Source: Lysobacterales bacterium (lineage in GTDB: Bacteria > Pseudomonadota > Gammaproteobacteria > Xanthomonadales > SZUA-38). Taken from it: 64,000 nt of DNA. The notes beneath the pieces are model-generated. The model worked only from the letters and a program-made list of their open reading frames with translations, searched no databases and had not been told where the DNA came from. Below, in pieces: positions 35,732 through 50,755 of the stretch. Both the position numbers and the translations under genes were made by a program. Location: positions 60,635-124,634 of the forward strand of contig JASJDM010000017.1 in the NCBI GenBank assembly GCA_030065125.1. The letters run 5' to 3'. Positions within the stretch are counted from its first letter, which is position 1, and each line of letters begins with the position of its first letter.

Positions 35732-36630
35732 GACACCATGTCCCGGAGGGCCACGGCGCTGACCATCATGCCCAGCACATAGAGAGTGACCCCGGTGGCG
35801 TTGTACCAGGGCGCCAGCTCCCGGGGCCGCTGCACCATGCGCGCCATCAGCGCCAGTTGGATGACCAGCGACAGACCGACCAGGGCAGCGGCAATGATGG
35901 CGCTCCACCACAGCAGCAGACCCACCACCACCAGTTGGGGTACAGCCATCACCCAGCAGGCCAGCCGGGCAGCGCGGTCGGCTCCCAGGCTGGCGGGCAG
36001 GGACCGGATACCCAGTCGGCGGTCACCCTCGATGGACTTGAAGTCGTTCAGCGTCATGATGCCGTGGGCACCGAAGCTGTATAGCCCGGCCAGGGCCAGG
36101 ATGTTAACCGAGGGCATGGCGCCACCCATCATCACAGCCGCGCCCGTGATCCAGGGCAGCCCTTCGTAGCAGGCGCCGACTGCGGCATTTCCCCACCACC
36201 CGTTCAGCTTCAGGCGAAACGGCGGTGCGCTGTAAGCCCAGGCCAGTGCCAGGCCAACCAGTCCGGCCGCGAAGACCACAGGTCCCAGGCTGTAAGCCAC
36301 CAGGGCGGACAGCAGGCTCCAGAATATGGCGATTCCCAGGCCCCATTGGCCCGGAATACGGCCAGACGGAATGGGGCGGTTCGGCTCGTTAATGGCATCC
36401 ACTTCCCGATCGAACCAGTCGTTTACGGCCTGGCTGGCGCCGCACACCAGGGGCCCGGCCAGCAGCACACCCAGCACCACCAGGTGCCAGTGATCCACGA
36501 CGGGCACCCCGGCTGAGATAACCCCGCAGCCAAAGGCCCACATGGGTGGGAACCAGGTAATCGGTTTCAGCAGCTCCGCGACAGCACCAGGCTGTGGCCC
36601 CAACTGCACGGTGGACAGTCGTTCCGACAT
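35728..36630 (-). CDS. bchG: Bacteriochlorophyll synthase BchG
   Basis: 300 residues. UbiA-type prenyltransferase that esterifies bacteriochlorophyllide a with geranylgeranyl or phytyl diphosphate in the membrane. The Mg-diphosphate motif N-D-W-F-D-R-E-V-D-A-I-N-E-P lies near residue 70, with P-I-P-S-G-R-I just after. The second motif region is D-F-K-S-I-E-G-D-R near residue 198. Eight to nine hydrophobic segments. First gene after ppsR in the leftward run. A pair of PpsR-type sites begins 2 bases upstream of its start codon, so it probably has its own repressed promoter as well as readthrough from ppsR. Confidence 0.93.
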   Translation of the reverse strand: MSERLSTVQLGPQPGAVAELLKPITWFPPMWAFGCGVISAGVPVVDHWHLVVLGVLLAGPLVCGASQAVNDWFDREVDAINEPNRPIPSGRIPGQWGLGIAIFWSLLSALVAYSLGPVVFAAGLVGLALAWAYSAPPFRLKLNGWWGNAAVGACYEGLPWITGAAVMMGGAMPSVNILALAGLYSFGAHGIMTLNDFKSIEGDRRLGIRSLPASLGADRAARLACWVMAVPQLVVVGLLLWWSAIIAAALVGLSLVIQLALMARMVQRPRELAPWYNATGVTLYVLGMMVSAVALRDMVS

Positions 36631-36631
36631 A

Positions 36632-36674
36632 TGTCAAGAAAAATGGACAAAAAAAGTGTCAATTTGAGTTTACG
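36632..36674. promoter_or_regulatory. Paired PpsR-type sites upstream of bchG
   Basis: Exact TGT-N12-ACA at 36632-36649, and TGT-N12-ACG at 36657-36674 (one mismatch), starting 25 bases apart. The first site nearly touches the bchG start, so bound protein would block initiation of the bchG-bch2-bchP-crtD operon. Confidence 0.65.
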
Positions 36675-36765
36675 CTCGGGTCTGAGCTATTGCAAGAAAC
36701 CGAGGGCCCGTACCGGGGCTTTCGGATGGGTGAGGGAGGGGGGCAGGATCCGCCGGGCGGGCGGA

Positions 36766-38184
36766 TCAGAGTTCTTCGTCGTTGGCCGATTTGCGCTTGG
36801 CCAGGCCGTGCCGACGCAGCTTGACGTACAGGCTCTGGCGGCTCAGGCCGAGAATTTCCGCTGCCGAGGCGCGATTGTCGCCGGTGAGGTTCAGGGCCGC
36901 CTCAATACACAGTCTCTCCACCATGTCGGAGGCTTCGCCCACCAGGTCTTTCAGCGGCACCCGCCCCACCAGTTCGGTGAGTTGTTCCATGGATCGGGGC
37001 AGGACCGGGTTGGCGGTGTCCTCGGGGGCCTCCAGTCGGCGCTCCACGTTGCGGATGGAAAAGGCATAGTAGGATTTTTCCGGTCCCGGCACGGAGACGG
37101 CGCAGACCTCGACGGCGACCTGGCTGCCGTACTCGTCACGCAGAGCGCTGTTGAACAGCCGCACCTGGCCGCGCTCGTTCAGGGTCGCCAGCAACACCGG
37201 CATGTCAACGCCGGACATGCCCAGCCAGCGCTCGATGGCCTGCTGGTCAGTCTGCTTGCGGTCCTTCAGGCCCGCCATGCGCACAAACGTGTGGTTGACC
37301 TTGAGAATTCTTCCACTGGTGTCAGTGATGACCAGGGCATCCGGCAGCTGTTCCAGCACGTCGATGAGCTGGTTGTTGTCGGCGCTCCTGGCCTCGGTGC
37401 CCAGGCGAACCACCAGCAGCGGCCGTTCGTCGTGCAGCAGGGCCGAGGCGGAAACCTTGACCCGCTGTCCGCGCTGCTGCCAGCGTACCGTGGCCGATTC
37501 GGAGCTGCCGCTGCCTCGCACCGATTCCAGCAGGCTGACGACGGCGCTGCTCTCGTCGGCGCCGAAGCCGCGCGGGAACACCGTTCCCACCAGCTGTTCA
37601 GCGGATTCGTTCAGCAGCTGACTGGCCGCCGGATTGGCGTCAACGATGAGTCGGGACGAGGCGTCCAGGATGAGTACCGCTTCGGCGGACTCCTGGAACA
37701 GGATGCGGTAGCGGGTTTCTGCCTGACGCAGTCGCAGGTAGTCCCGTTCCAGCGAATGCTGGGCATCCACCAGCCGGCGCTGGAGCTGGGCGATGGGCCG
37801 CACGTCGCGTCCGAAGGCCACCAGCCGATCGCCGTCTTTCAGCCGAACCGCGGAATAGATGATGGGTATGTCGGCACCGGATGCCGGGTGATTGACCTGG
37901 CGCCAGCGCGGCTGGCGTGCATTGGCCGCATCGTCCAGCAGCTCCCGGATCTTGGTCTGGCTTTCCACCGTGACGGTGTCTATCCAGCGCTGCCCAATCC
38001 AGTTGTCGGAGTTGGCGATGGGCAGATCGCCAGCCCCCAGGGACAAGTCCTCGATCACGCCTTCGCTGGTCATCACCAGGGATACGTCGGTGGCCAGGGC
38101 CAGCAGCTGGGCCGCGCCCTCGGCATCAATGGCACCAAACGATCCTCGGGGATCTGAAAATCCGGGAGCGTTGATCATGTCCAT
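36766..38184 (-). CDS. ppsR: Photosynthesis gene repressor PpsR/CrtJ
   Basis: 472 residues from the ATG at 38184 (a second ATG lies at 38178); the open frame extends further but would overlap ppaA. Domain order: N-terminal PAS-like region, a helical Q-linker (residues ~160-190), two PAS domains (ending near residue 400) and a C-terminal Fis-type helix-turn-helix (N-R-A-S-A-A-E-I-L-G-L-S-R-Q-S-L-Y-V-K). A Cys in E-R-L-C-I-E-A-A-L just before the helix-turn-helix is probably the redox-active Cys of CrtJ/PpsR. The protein binds TGT-N12-ACA and represses bch, crt and puc genes under oxygen. Several such sites are in this window. It lies 22 bases after ppaA. Confidence 0.92.
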   Translation of the reverse strand: MDMINAPGFSDPRGSFGAIDAEGAAQLLALATDVSLVMTSEGVIEDLSLGAGDLPIANSDNWIGQRWIDTVTVESQTKIRELLDDAANARQPRWRQVNHPASGADIPIIYSAVRLKDGDRLVAFGRDVRPIAQLQRRLVDAQHSLERDYLRLRQAETRYRILFQESAEAVLILDASSRLIVDANPAASQLLNESAEQLVGTVFPRGFGADESSAVVSLLESVRGSGSSESATVRWQQRGQRVKVSASALLHDERPLLVVRLGTEARSADNNQLIDVLEQLPDALVITDTSGRILKVNHTFVRMAGLKDRKQTDQQAIERWLGMSGVDMPVLLATLNERGQVRLFNSALRDEYGSQVAVEVCAVSVPGPEKSYYAFSIRNVERRLEAPEDTANPVLPRSMEQLTELVGRVPLKDLVGEASDMVERLCIEAALNLTGDNRASAAEILGLSRQSLYVKLRRHGLAKRKSANDEEL

Positions 38185-38206
38185 GATGAATGAGGCGTCC
38201 GAAGGA

Positions 38207-39034
38207 TCAGGGGGAGGCGTGCTGGGCGACCCACTGTCGGGCAGCGGTGATGGCTTCTTCCGGGCTGTCGGCGCCAAAGTCGGCTCCTGCAAATTCAACG
38301 AGATCGGGCCGCTCACAGAAGAGCCAGCCGCCAACCATGATACCTACATTAGGATTGGCTGACATACTCCGTATTGACCGAAGCAGGTCGCTGAGTTCCT
38401 GCATGCGGCTTTCGCTGCTCAGGGAGATGCCGATGGCTGAATACCAGTTGTCCCGGACCCGCTGCACCAGGTTCTCCGAGGACTTATGCAGATCATCGTG
38501 TACTTCCCAGCCGGCCTGGCGGAAGAATTCCCCGACCATCAGGAGTCCGAAAGTGTGGTGCTCCTGGGGCAGGGTGGTAAGGAAAACGCGGCCCTCGGGA
38601 TTGGCGGGGGCCGTGGCGTAAAACTTGGGAGCCAGCCGACGCAGCTGCTGCTGCAGTCGCACCAGTCCGAGAGTGACCGAAGAAAAATCCAGCGTGTCTT
38701 CGCTCCAGCGCTCGCCCAGCAGACGGGCCGCGGGCGCAAAGATATCCATGAACAGGCTGTTCAGCGGGACGCCCCGCTGCAGCACCTCATCGACGAAAGC
38801 CATAATCTGCTCTTCGGCGCCGTCCACGATCAGCTGGCTGAAATCCTGGATCATTTCGCTCGACAGATCAGCCACACGCGTCTGCTCCGACGGGACGTCG
38901 GAGCTGCTTGCGTAGGCCATCATCAGTCGAGGAATGACTTCACCTCTTATCAGTCGGTCGAGTTCCCGTTCGTTGGTATCGCCGGACGTACCGCGATCGG
39001 GTCGCGAGTCCCTGTCGGATGGGCGGTTAGCCAT
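38207..39034 (-). CDS. ppaA: Cobalamin-binding PpsR antirepressor PpaA/AerR
   Basis: 275 residues, good ribosome binding site (GGAG) upstream. A helical four-helix-type region (residues ~30-125) with W-S-E-D-T-L-D-F-S is followed by a B12-binding Rossmann-like domain. L-P-Q-E-H-H-T-F-G near residue 155 contains the His expected to ligate cobalt, and G-I-M-V-G-G-W near residue 230 is the nucleotide-loop region. AerR/PpaA modulates PpsR/CrtJ DNA binding in response to light through bound cobalamin. It is directly upstream of ppsR, as in other purple bacteria, and diverges from bchF. Confidence 0.9.
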   Translation of the reverse strand: MANRPSDRDSRPDRGTSGDTNERELDRLIRGEVIPRLMMAYASSSDVPSEQTRVADLSSEMIQDFSQLIVDGAEEQIMAFVDEVLQRGVPLNSLFMDIFAPAARLLGERWSEDTLDFSSVTLGLVRLQQQLRRLAPKFYATAPANPEGRVFLTTLPQEHHTFGLLMVGEFFRQAGWEVHDDLHKSSENLVQRVRDNWYSAIGISLSSESRMQELSDLLRSIRSMSANPNVGIMVGGWLFCERPDLVEFAGADFGADSPEEAITAARQWVAQHASP

Positions 39035-39263
39035 GACTCTGCTCCGCGTGGCGACTGAATCGGCGGCTGCCGTTGATCAGACTGGCCACGAGCCCCCTCC
39101 GAAAAGGTCGAAACTGCCCTGGAGGCCGACGGCCGCTCGGGACTGTTTCAGTAACCATCATTATTCTGTGGGGCATTTTTGTCAAGATTGATTTACGTCA
39201 ACTTCAGTTGACACTTGCTGGTAGTGGGATTAGATTGACCCGATGCACAGGAGAGGGCGACGT
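39035..39263. promoter_or_regulatory. Divergent ppaA/bchF promoter region with PpsR-like sites
   Basis: This 229-base gap separates ppaA-ppsR (leftward) from the bchF superoperon (rightward). A rightward sigma-70-like promoter is visible: TTGACA at 39208-39213, 17 bases, TAGATT at 39231-39236. Two near-consensus PpsR sites overlap the -35: TGT-N12-ACG at 39180-39197 and CGT-N12-ACA at 39196-39213. The first resembles the imperfect site at bchG (both TGTCAA...TTTACG). AGGAGAGG at 39249-39256 is the bchF ribosome binding site. No small gene is supported here. Confidence 0.6.
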
Positions 39264-39815
39264 GTGATCAGCAGCGCGGATCCCGGGCGTAATGCCCAAG
39301 CAGGTCTTTACACCGACGAGCAGCGACGTCGCCGCGATGCGACGCGCTGGACGCTGGTTCAAGGTGTGCTGGCTCCCCTGCAATTTCTGATCTTTCTCGT
39401 GAGTCTTTTTCTGGTTTTTCGCTACCTTTTGACCGGCCAGGGACTAGCCCTGACAACGCTGTCAATCGTGGTCAAAACTCTTGTGCTTTACACCATTATG
39501 GTCACGGGTTCGTTGTGGGAACGTGAAGTCTTCGGCAAGTACTTGTTTGCCGGACCTTTTTTCTGGGAAGACGTGGTCAGTATCCTGGTGTTGGCGCTGC
39601 ACACGGCTTACCTGGCGGTGCTGCTGTTGTTTCCCCTCAACACGCAGCTGCAAATATTCACCGCCCTGGCAGCATACGCCGCGTACCTGGTCAACGCAAT
39701 TCAGTTCCTGGTGAAGTTCCGCCAGGCCCGGCGCCAGGCCTCGTTGATGGGTGCCCGCGAGGACGCCGGAGCAGGCGCCAGCGGCGCTGCCCCCAGCCCC
39801 CAGGCCGTGGGGTAA
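39264..39815 (+). CDS. bchF: 3-vinyl bacteriochlorophyllide hydratase BchF
   Basis: 183 residues from the GTG at 39264, chosen because AGGAGAGG lies 7 bases upstream; an ATG at 39243 is too close to the promoter. BchF hydrates the C3 vinyl group of chlorophyllide or bacteriochlorophyllide. Small integral membrane protein with about four hydrophobic segments. Family motifs: T-L-V-Q-G-V-L-A-P-L-Q-F, then W-E-R-E-V-F-G-K-Y-L-F-A-G-P-F-F-W-E-D near residue 87 and N-A-I-Q-F-L-V-K-F-R near residue 145. The C-terminus is Ala/Gly-rich. First gene of the superoperon. Confidence 0.92.
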   Translation: MISSADPGRNAQAGLYTDEQRRRRDATRWTLVQGVLAPLQFLIFLVSLFLVFRYLLTGQGLALTTLSIVVKTLVLYTIMVTGSLWEREVFGKYLFAGPFFWEDVVSILVLALHTAYLAVLLLFPLNTQLQIFTALAAYAAYLVNAIQFLVKFRQARRQASLMGAREDAGAGASGAAPSPQAVG

Positions 39816-41096
<1,281 letters not shown>

Positions 41097-41098
41097 CC

Positions 41099-42632
41099 AT
41101 GGAGCTGACCGTGTGGACATACGAAGGGCCGCCCCACGTGGGCGCCATGCGCATTGCCACCTCCATGCGCGACGTCCACTACCTGCTGCATGCGCCCCAG
41201 GGCGACACCTACGCCAACCTGCTGTTCACCATGATCGAGCGACGCGACCAGCGCCCCCCGGTGACCTACACCACGTTCCAGGCCAGGGACCTGGGCGGCG
41301 ATACCGCCAACATGGTGACCAGCATGCTCAAGGAAACCTACGAGCGGTTCAAACCCCAGGTGATGCTGGTCGGGGAATCCTGTACCGCGGAACTGATCCA
41401 GGACCAGCCGGGAACTCTGGCCCAGGGTATGGTGGCCAATGGCGAGCTGCCGGTTCCCGTGGTTCCTTTGGAACTGCCCGCCTACTCACGCAAGGAGAAC
41501 TGGGGCGCCAGCGAAACCATGTACCAGATGGTGCGCGGGTTGCTGCTGTCCCAGGTGCCTCCGCCCGGCACCCAGCGGCCGGAACGGGATGCCGGGCGGC
41601 CGCCGCTGGTCAATCTGCTGGGCCCCAGCTCCCTGGGCTTCCGCTGTCGCGACGACGTACGGGAAATCTCCAGCCTGCTGAGCCAGGTCGGCGTGGAGGT
41701 CAACGTTATCGCTCCAGACGGCGCCAGCCCCCAGGATCTGCTGAAAATCCCCGAGGCGGATTTCAACTGCTGTCTCTACCCCGAAACCGCCCTGCTGACC
41801 TGCCAGTGGCTCAAGCGCAGCTTCGGCCAGCCCTTTACCCAGACCGTTCCCATCGGCGTTGGCGCCACCCGGGATTTCCTGGCCGAGGTGGCCGGGCTGG
41901 CCGGCACGGAGACCTCCGACTCGGCGGGGGACAGCCGGCTGCCGTGGTATTCCCGATCCATTGATTCGACCTACCTGACCGGCAAGCGGGTGTTTATATT
42001 CGGCGATGCCACCCACGCCCTGGCGGCGGCGCGCATTGCCCACGAGGAACTGGCCTTCGAGGTGGTCGGACTGGGGACCTACAGCCGCGAGTTCGCCCGC
42101 GACGTGCGCAAGGCAGCGCGTGACTATGGCGTTGAGCCTCTGATCACCGACAACTACCTGGAAGTGGAGGACCGGGTCACCGAACTGCAGCCGGAGCTGG
42201 TGCTGGGGACCCAGATGGAACGTCATATCGCCAAGCGCCTGGGAATCCCCTGCGCGGTGATTTCGGCCCCGGTTCACGTACAGGATTTCCCCGCGCGCTA
42301 CTCGCCGCAGATGGGCTTCGAGGGCGCCAATGTCATCTTCGACACCTGGGTCCACCCGCTGATGATGGGGCTGGAGGAACACCTGCTGGCCATGTTCCGG
42401 GACGATTTTGAGTTTAACGACAGCGCGCCGTCCCACCTGGGGCACCAGCCGGTGGCGGACACGCCCCAGCCGGTTCCGGCGCCGGCGGAAGACGGCGACG
42501 TCAGCTGGTCCCAGGACGCGGAACAGGAGCTGCGCAAGATCCCGTTCTTTGTCCGCGGCAAGGCGCGCCGCAACACCGAGCGGTTCGCACGGGAACAGAA
42601 CCTGCACACGGTCACCCTGGACACACTTTACG

Positions 42633-42658
<26 letters not shown>
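41099..42658 (+). CDS. bchB: Light-independent protochlorophyllide reductase subunit B
   Basis: 519 residues from the ATG at 41099, giving the family N-terminus [18 protein letters not shown]. It provides the catalytic half of the protochlorophyllide-binding site with BchN. The Asp that replaces one Cys cluster ligand in this family lies in the N-terminal region (I-Q-D-Q-P-G near residue 100 is conserved). Middle motifs G-P-S-S-L-G-F-R and P-I-G-V-G-A-T. A C-terminal [20 protein letters not shown] segment is the typical BchB/ChlB tail domain. Its 3' end overlaps the bchH start by 26 bases. Confidence 0.95.
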
Positions 42659-47202
<4,544 letters not shown>

Positions 47203-47203
<1 letters not shown>

Positions 47204-47892
47204 TGCCTACCACGACGTTTCGCCATCGCCGCTCCCAGCTGGAGGAGTATTTCGACCGCACGGCCGCGGATACCTGGGCCACCCTGACCTCGGATGCCCC
47301 GGTGAGCCGGGTCCGCGCCACGGTGCGGGCCGGCCGGGACCAGATGCGTGACACACTGCTGCAGTGGCTGCCCCAGGACCTGACTGGCAAGCGGCTGCTG
47401 GACGCGGGCTGCGGCACCGGCGCCCTGGCGGTAGAGGCAGCACGCCGCGGCGCCGAAGTGGTGGCCGTGGACGTGGCCCCAAACCTGCTGGACACTGCCC
47501 GGGAACGCCTGCCCGACGACCTGCCGGGCAGCGTCGAGTTTATCGCCGGCGACATGCTGGATCCGTCCCTGGGGCGTTTTGATCATGCCGTGGCCATGGA
47601 CTCGCTGATTCACTATCGCCTGTCCGACGTGGTGGCCTCGGTGTCGGCCCTGGCCGGCCGCATTGACCAGTCCCTGCTGTTCACCTTTGTTCCGAGAACG
47701 CCACTGCTGTCCCTGATGCACCTGGCCGGCAAGCTGTTTCCCCGGGGCGACCGTTCACCGGCCATTCAGCCGGTGGCGGAGAAAAAACTCGCTGCGGCCC
47801 TGGACGACGCCGTCGGATGGAACAACCAGAGACGGCATCCGGTTGCCAGCGGATTCTACATCTCCCACGCCATGGAGCTTTGCCGCGAATGA
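47203..47892 (+). CDS. bchM: Mg-protoporphyrin IX methyltransferase BchM
   Basis: 229 residues. SAM-dependent methylation of the C13 propionate of Mg-protoporphyrin IX (EC 2.1.1.11). Opening segment Y-F-D-R-T-A-A-D-T-W. SAM-binding motif I is L-L-D-A-G-C-G-T-G-A-L-A near residue 66, with V-V-A-V-D-V-A as the second strand. M-D-S-L-I-H-Y is near residue 130. Placed between its substrate-forming (bchH) and following (acsF) steps in one operon. Stop overlaps the lhaA start. Confidence 0.94.
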
Positions 47893-49319
47893 ATTCCACC
47901 GCGTCACAGGTCTCGCGGGAAAACGCAGCTCGGCGAATGAGCATGCGCTACCTGCCGTTTGCTGACGCGGCCAGTGACGAACTGCCCCTGGGCCGGCTGC
48001 TGCGCCTGGCCCTGTTCCAGGTGTCGGTGGGCATGGCCATGGTGCTGACCACCGGCATCCTCAACCGGGTGATGATCGTGGAGATGGGTGTGGCCTCCTG
48101 GCTGGTGGCGCTGATGGTGGCGCTGCCCCTGGCGGTGGCCCCGTTCCGGGCGCTGGTGGGCTTCCGCTCGGACACCCATAAGTCAGCCTTCGGCTGGCGC
48201 CGGGTGCCTTACATCTGGTTTGGCTCCATGTTTCAGTTCGGCGGCCTGGCCATCATGCCGTTTGCCCTGATCATCCTGTCCGGCGACACCCATGGCCCCG
48301 CCTGGCTGGGCCACGTTTCCGCGGCGCTGGCGTTCCTGCTGACCGGAGCCGGCCTGCACACCACCCAGACCGCCGGGCTGGCCCTGGCTACGGACCTGGC
48401 TCCGCCGGAGCGTCGCTCCCGGGTGGTCGCGCTGCTATACCTGACCCTGCTGGTGGGCATGGTGGGCAGCGCCCTGGTGTTCAGCGCGCTGTTGAAAGAC
48501 TTCAGCCAGCTGCGACTGATCCAGGTGATCCAGGGTGCGGCCCTGGTGACCATCGTGATCAACTCCATTGCCCTGTGGAAACAGGAGGGGCGCCGGCCCC
48601 AGCGGGATCCCGAGGCGCCGGTGGACTTTCGCCAGGCCTGGACGCAGTTCGCCGCCCAGCCCGGGACCCGTCGTTTCCTGGTGGCCGTGGCCCTGGGGAC
48701 TGCGGCGTTCAGTATGCAGGACGTGCTGCTGGAGCCTTTTGGCGCCCAGGTGCTGGGCATGACGGTTGGGGCAACGACCTTGCTGACGGCACTGTTCGCC
48801 GCCGGCTCGGTGGTGGCTTTTGCAATGGCCGCGCGCTGGCTTGGCCGCAACCGAGACCCCCATCGACTGGCTGCCCTGGGTCTGCTCACCGGCATCGCCG
48901 CTTTCTCCGCCATCGTATTCGCCGCTCCGCTGGAACTGCCGCTGCTGTTCTGGGGCGGCACCGCTTTTATCGGCGTCGGTGCTGGCCTGTTTTCGGTCAG
49001 CATGCTGGTCATCGCCATGGGCCTGGATCACCGGGACTGTGCCGGCATGGTCATCGGCGCCTGGGGTGCCGTACAGGCCGTGGCCATGGGTATCGGCGTT
49101 GCCCTGGGTGGAACCATCCGGGACCTGGTTTCGAAGCTGGCCACCAGCGGTCTGCTGGGCGAGGCCATGAATGATGTGTCGGCAGGCTACATCGTGGTGT
49201 ACCACCTCGAGATTGCCCTGCTGTTTGCCACTTTGATCGCGATCGGGCCGCTGGTCCGTTCGCTTAACACGCAGCAAGACTCTCGCCGCCAGTTCGGTCT
49301 TGCTGGATTACCCGGCTGA
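47889..49319 (+). CDS. lhaA: Light-harvesting/reaction centre assembly protein LhaA (PucC family)
   Basis: 476 residues from the ATG at 47889 that overlaps the bchM stop. Major facilitator fold with twelve hydrophobic segments. Family features: L-R-L-A-L-F-Q-V-S-V-G-M-A, then T-G-I-L-N-R-V-M-I-V-E and L-V-G-F-R-S-D-T-H-K-S-A-F-G-W-R-R-V-P. LhaA assists assembly of the LH1-reaction centre core. Location directly before puhA is typical for lhaA, which separates it from bch2 at 34.3 kb. Confidence 0.93.
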   Translation: MNSTASQVSRENAARRMSMRYLPFADAASDELPLGRLLRLALFQVSVGMAMVLTTGILNRVMIVEMGVASWLVALMVALPLAVAPFRALVGFRSDTHKSAFGWRRVPYIWFGSMFQFGGLAIMPFALIILSGDTHGPAWLGHVSAALAFLLTGAGLHTTQTAGLALATDLAPPERRSRVVALLYLTLLVGMVGSALVFSALLKDFSQLRLIQVIQGAALVTIVINSIALWKQEGRRPQRDPEAPVDFRQAWTQFAAQPGTRRFLVAVALGTAAFSMQDVLLEPFGAQVLGMTVGATTLLTALFAAGSVVAFAMAARWLGRNRDPHRLAALGLLTGIAAFSAIVFAAPLELPLLFWGGTAFIGVGAGLFSVSMLVIAMGLDHRDCAGMVIGAWGAVQAVAMGIGVALGGTIRDLVSKLATSGLLGEAMNDVSAGYIVVYHLEIALLFATLIAIGPLVRSLNTQQDSRRQFGLAGLPG

Positions 49320-49337
49320 GAGGGTAGGAGGTTCAAT

Positions 49338-50105
49338 ATGGAAACCGGTGCGTTAACTGCAAATCTCGATGTGGCCCAGATAGTCCTGTACCTATTCTGG
49401 TTCTTCTTTCTCGGGCTGATTCTCTACATCCGCCGGGAAGATCGCCGGGAAGGCTATCCCCTGGAGGACGAACGCGGCGTGCGCAAGAAGCAGGGCCTGC
49501 TGTTTTTCCCAGAGCCCAAGACCTTTGTGTCTTTTGACGGGTCAACAGTGAACAAGCCCGATGGGCTGCGCGACACCCGCGAGATCAACGGTGAGCCCGT
49601 TGCCGGTTTTCCGGGCGCACCACTGGCTCCCACCGGTGATCCCATGCAGGCTGGAATCGGCCCCGGCTCCTACGCTGAACGCGCCAATGTGCCGGACGTG
49701 ACCCCCCATGGTGACAACCGCATCGTGCCTTTCCGGGTGGACTCGAGCTTCAGCGTGGCCCCGCAGGATCCCGATCCCCGGGGCATGAGCACCATCGGCG
49801 CTGACGGCAAGGCCGGCGGCCAAGTGGTTGACATCTGGGTGGATCGCTGCGAGCACATGATCCGCTATCTCGAGGTCGAGGTGCCCGGTGATACGGGCAG
49901 CAAGCGGGTGCTGCTGCCGATCAATTTCGCCAAAGTCGGCGGCGAAAGCGTCAAGGTGGAATCCATTTACAGCCATCAGTTTGGTGGCGTGCCGGGACTC
50001 GGCAATCCCGACCAGGTCACCCGCTACGAGGAAGAGCGGGTGGTGGCGTACTACGGCGCCGGCACCCTGTACGCCGACCGCAAACGACAGGAGCCACTGT
50101 TTTGA
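49338..50105 (+). CDS. puhA: Photosynthetic reaction centre H subunit PuhA
   Basis: 255 residues, strong ribosome binding site AGGAGG. One N-terminal membrane helix (residues ~12-32) followed by R-R-E-D-R-R-E-G-Y-P-L at the cytoplasmic face, as in all H subunits. The soluble domain contains V-D-I-W-V-D-R-C-E and L-L-P-I-N-F-A-K-V. It caps the L/M subunits and shapes proton delivery to QB. Start of the puhABC-acsF-puhE stretch. Confidence 0.95.
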   Translation: METGALTANLDVAQIVLYLFWFFFLGLILYIRREDRREGYPLEDERGVRKKQGLLFFPEPKTFVSFDGSTVNKPDGLRDTREINGEPVAGFPGAPLAPTGDPMQAGIGPGSYAERANVPDVTPHGDNRIVPFRVDSSFSVAPQDPDPRGMSTIGADGKAGGQVVDIWVDRCEHMIRYLEVEVPGDTGSKRVLLPINFAKVGGESVKVESIYSHQFGGVPGLGNPDQVTRYEEERVVAYYGAGTLYADRKRQEPLF

Positions 50106-50755
50106 CCCACGAACACGAGTTTGAACCCGTGCGCGGACTGCCGGAAGTCCTGCCGGAAGGAGAGCGCATGCTGTGGCAGGGGGAGCCCAATTCCGGGACC
50201 CTGGCAAGAACGGCGTTTTTCCGCCGCTCCCTGGGCATTTACTTCGCCGTCATTGCAGCGGGACAGTTTGGCCTCGGTGTTGCTGACGGCGAGTCACTCG
50301 GTGTTGCCGCCGCCGGTCCGGTCATGACCCTGTTGATCGGATTGCTGGTGATGGGAATCTCCACGTTTTTCGGCTGGCTGTATGCCGGCACAACGGTCTA
50401 CACGATCACTAACCGCCGGGTAGTGCTGCGCTTCGGCGTCGCCGTGACCCTGACCGTTAATCTGCCGCTGCGAGTCATCGAGCAGGCCCAGCTCCGGGTG
50501 GAATCCGACGGCAGTGGCGACGTGGTGCTCATCCTCGACCCGGAAGAGCGGGTGGGTTACGTGCACATGTGGCCGCTGGTGCAGCGCTGGTACTTTGCCC
50601 AGCCCCGACCGCTGATTCGAGGCATTGCCGACGTTCAGTCGGTGGCACGGGTCCTGGCGGAAGCCCTGGCGGCGGACGCCGGCCAGGCGACTGTTCAGGC
50701 GGAGCAGCCAGAGTCCGGTGATCTGGCGGGACCTGCCGAGGTGGCCCACGCATGA
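50102..50755 (+). CDS. puhB: Photosynthetic complex assembly protein PuhB
   Basis: 217 residues, TTG start overlapping the puhA stop (TTGA). N-terminus H-E-F-E-P-V-R-G-L-P-E-x-L-P-E-G-E with L-W-Q-G, diagnostic for PuhB. Hydrophobic segments lie near residues 42-60 and 67-95, then a PH-like (bPH2) domain with Y-T-I-T-N-R-R-V-V-L-R-F. Needed for reaction centre assembly. Acidic Ala-rich C-terminal tail. Confidence 0.92.
   Translation: MTHEHEFEPVRGLPEVLPEGERMLWQGEPNSGTLARTAFFRRSLGIYFAVIAAGQFGLGVADGESLGVAAAGPVMTLLIGLLVMGISTFFGWLYAGTTVYTITNRRVVLRFGVAVTLTVNLPLRVIEQAQLRVESDGSGDVVLILDPEERVGYVHMWPLVQRWYFAQPRPLIRGIADVQSVARVLAEALAADAGQATVQAEQPESGDLAGPAEVAHA

Noticed and set aside
36631..38157. 508-codon plus-strand frame opposite ppsR
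   Set aside because: PpsR domains and the C-terminal helix-turn-helix fix the minus strand as coding.
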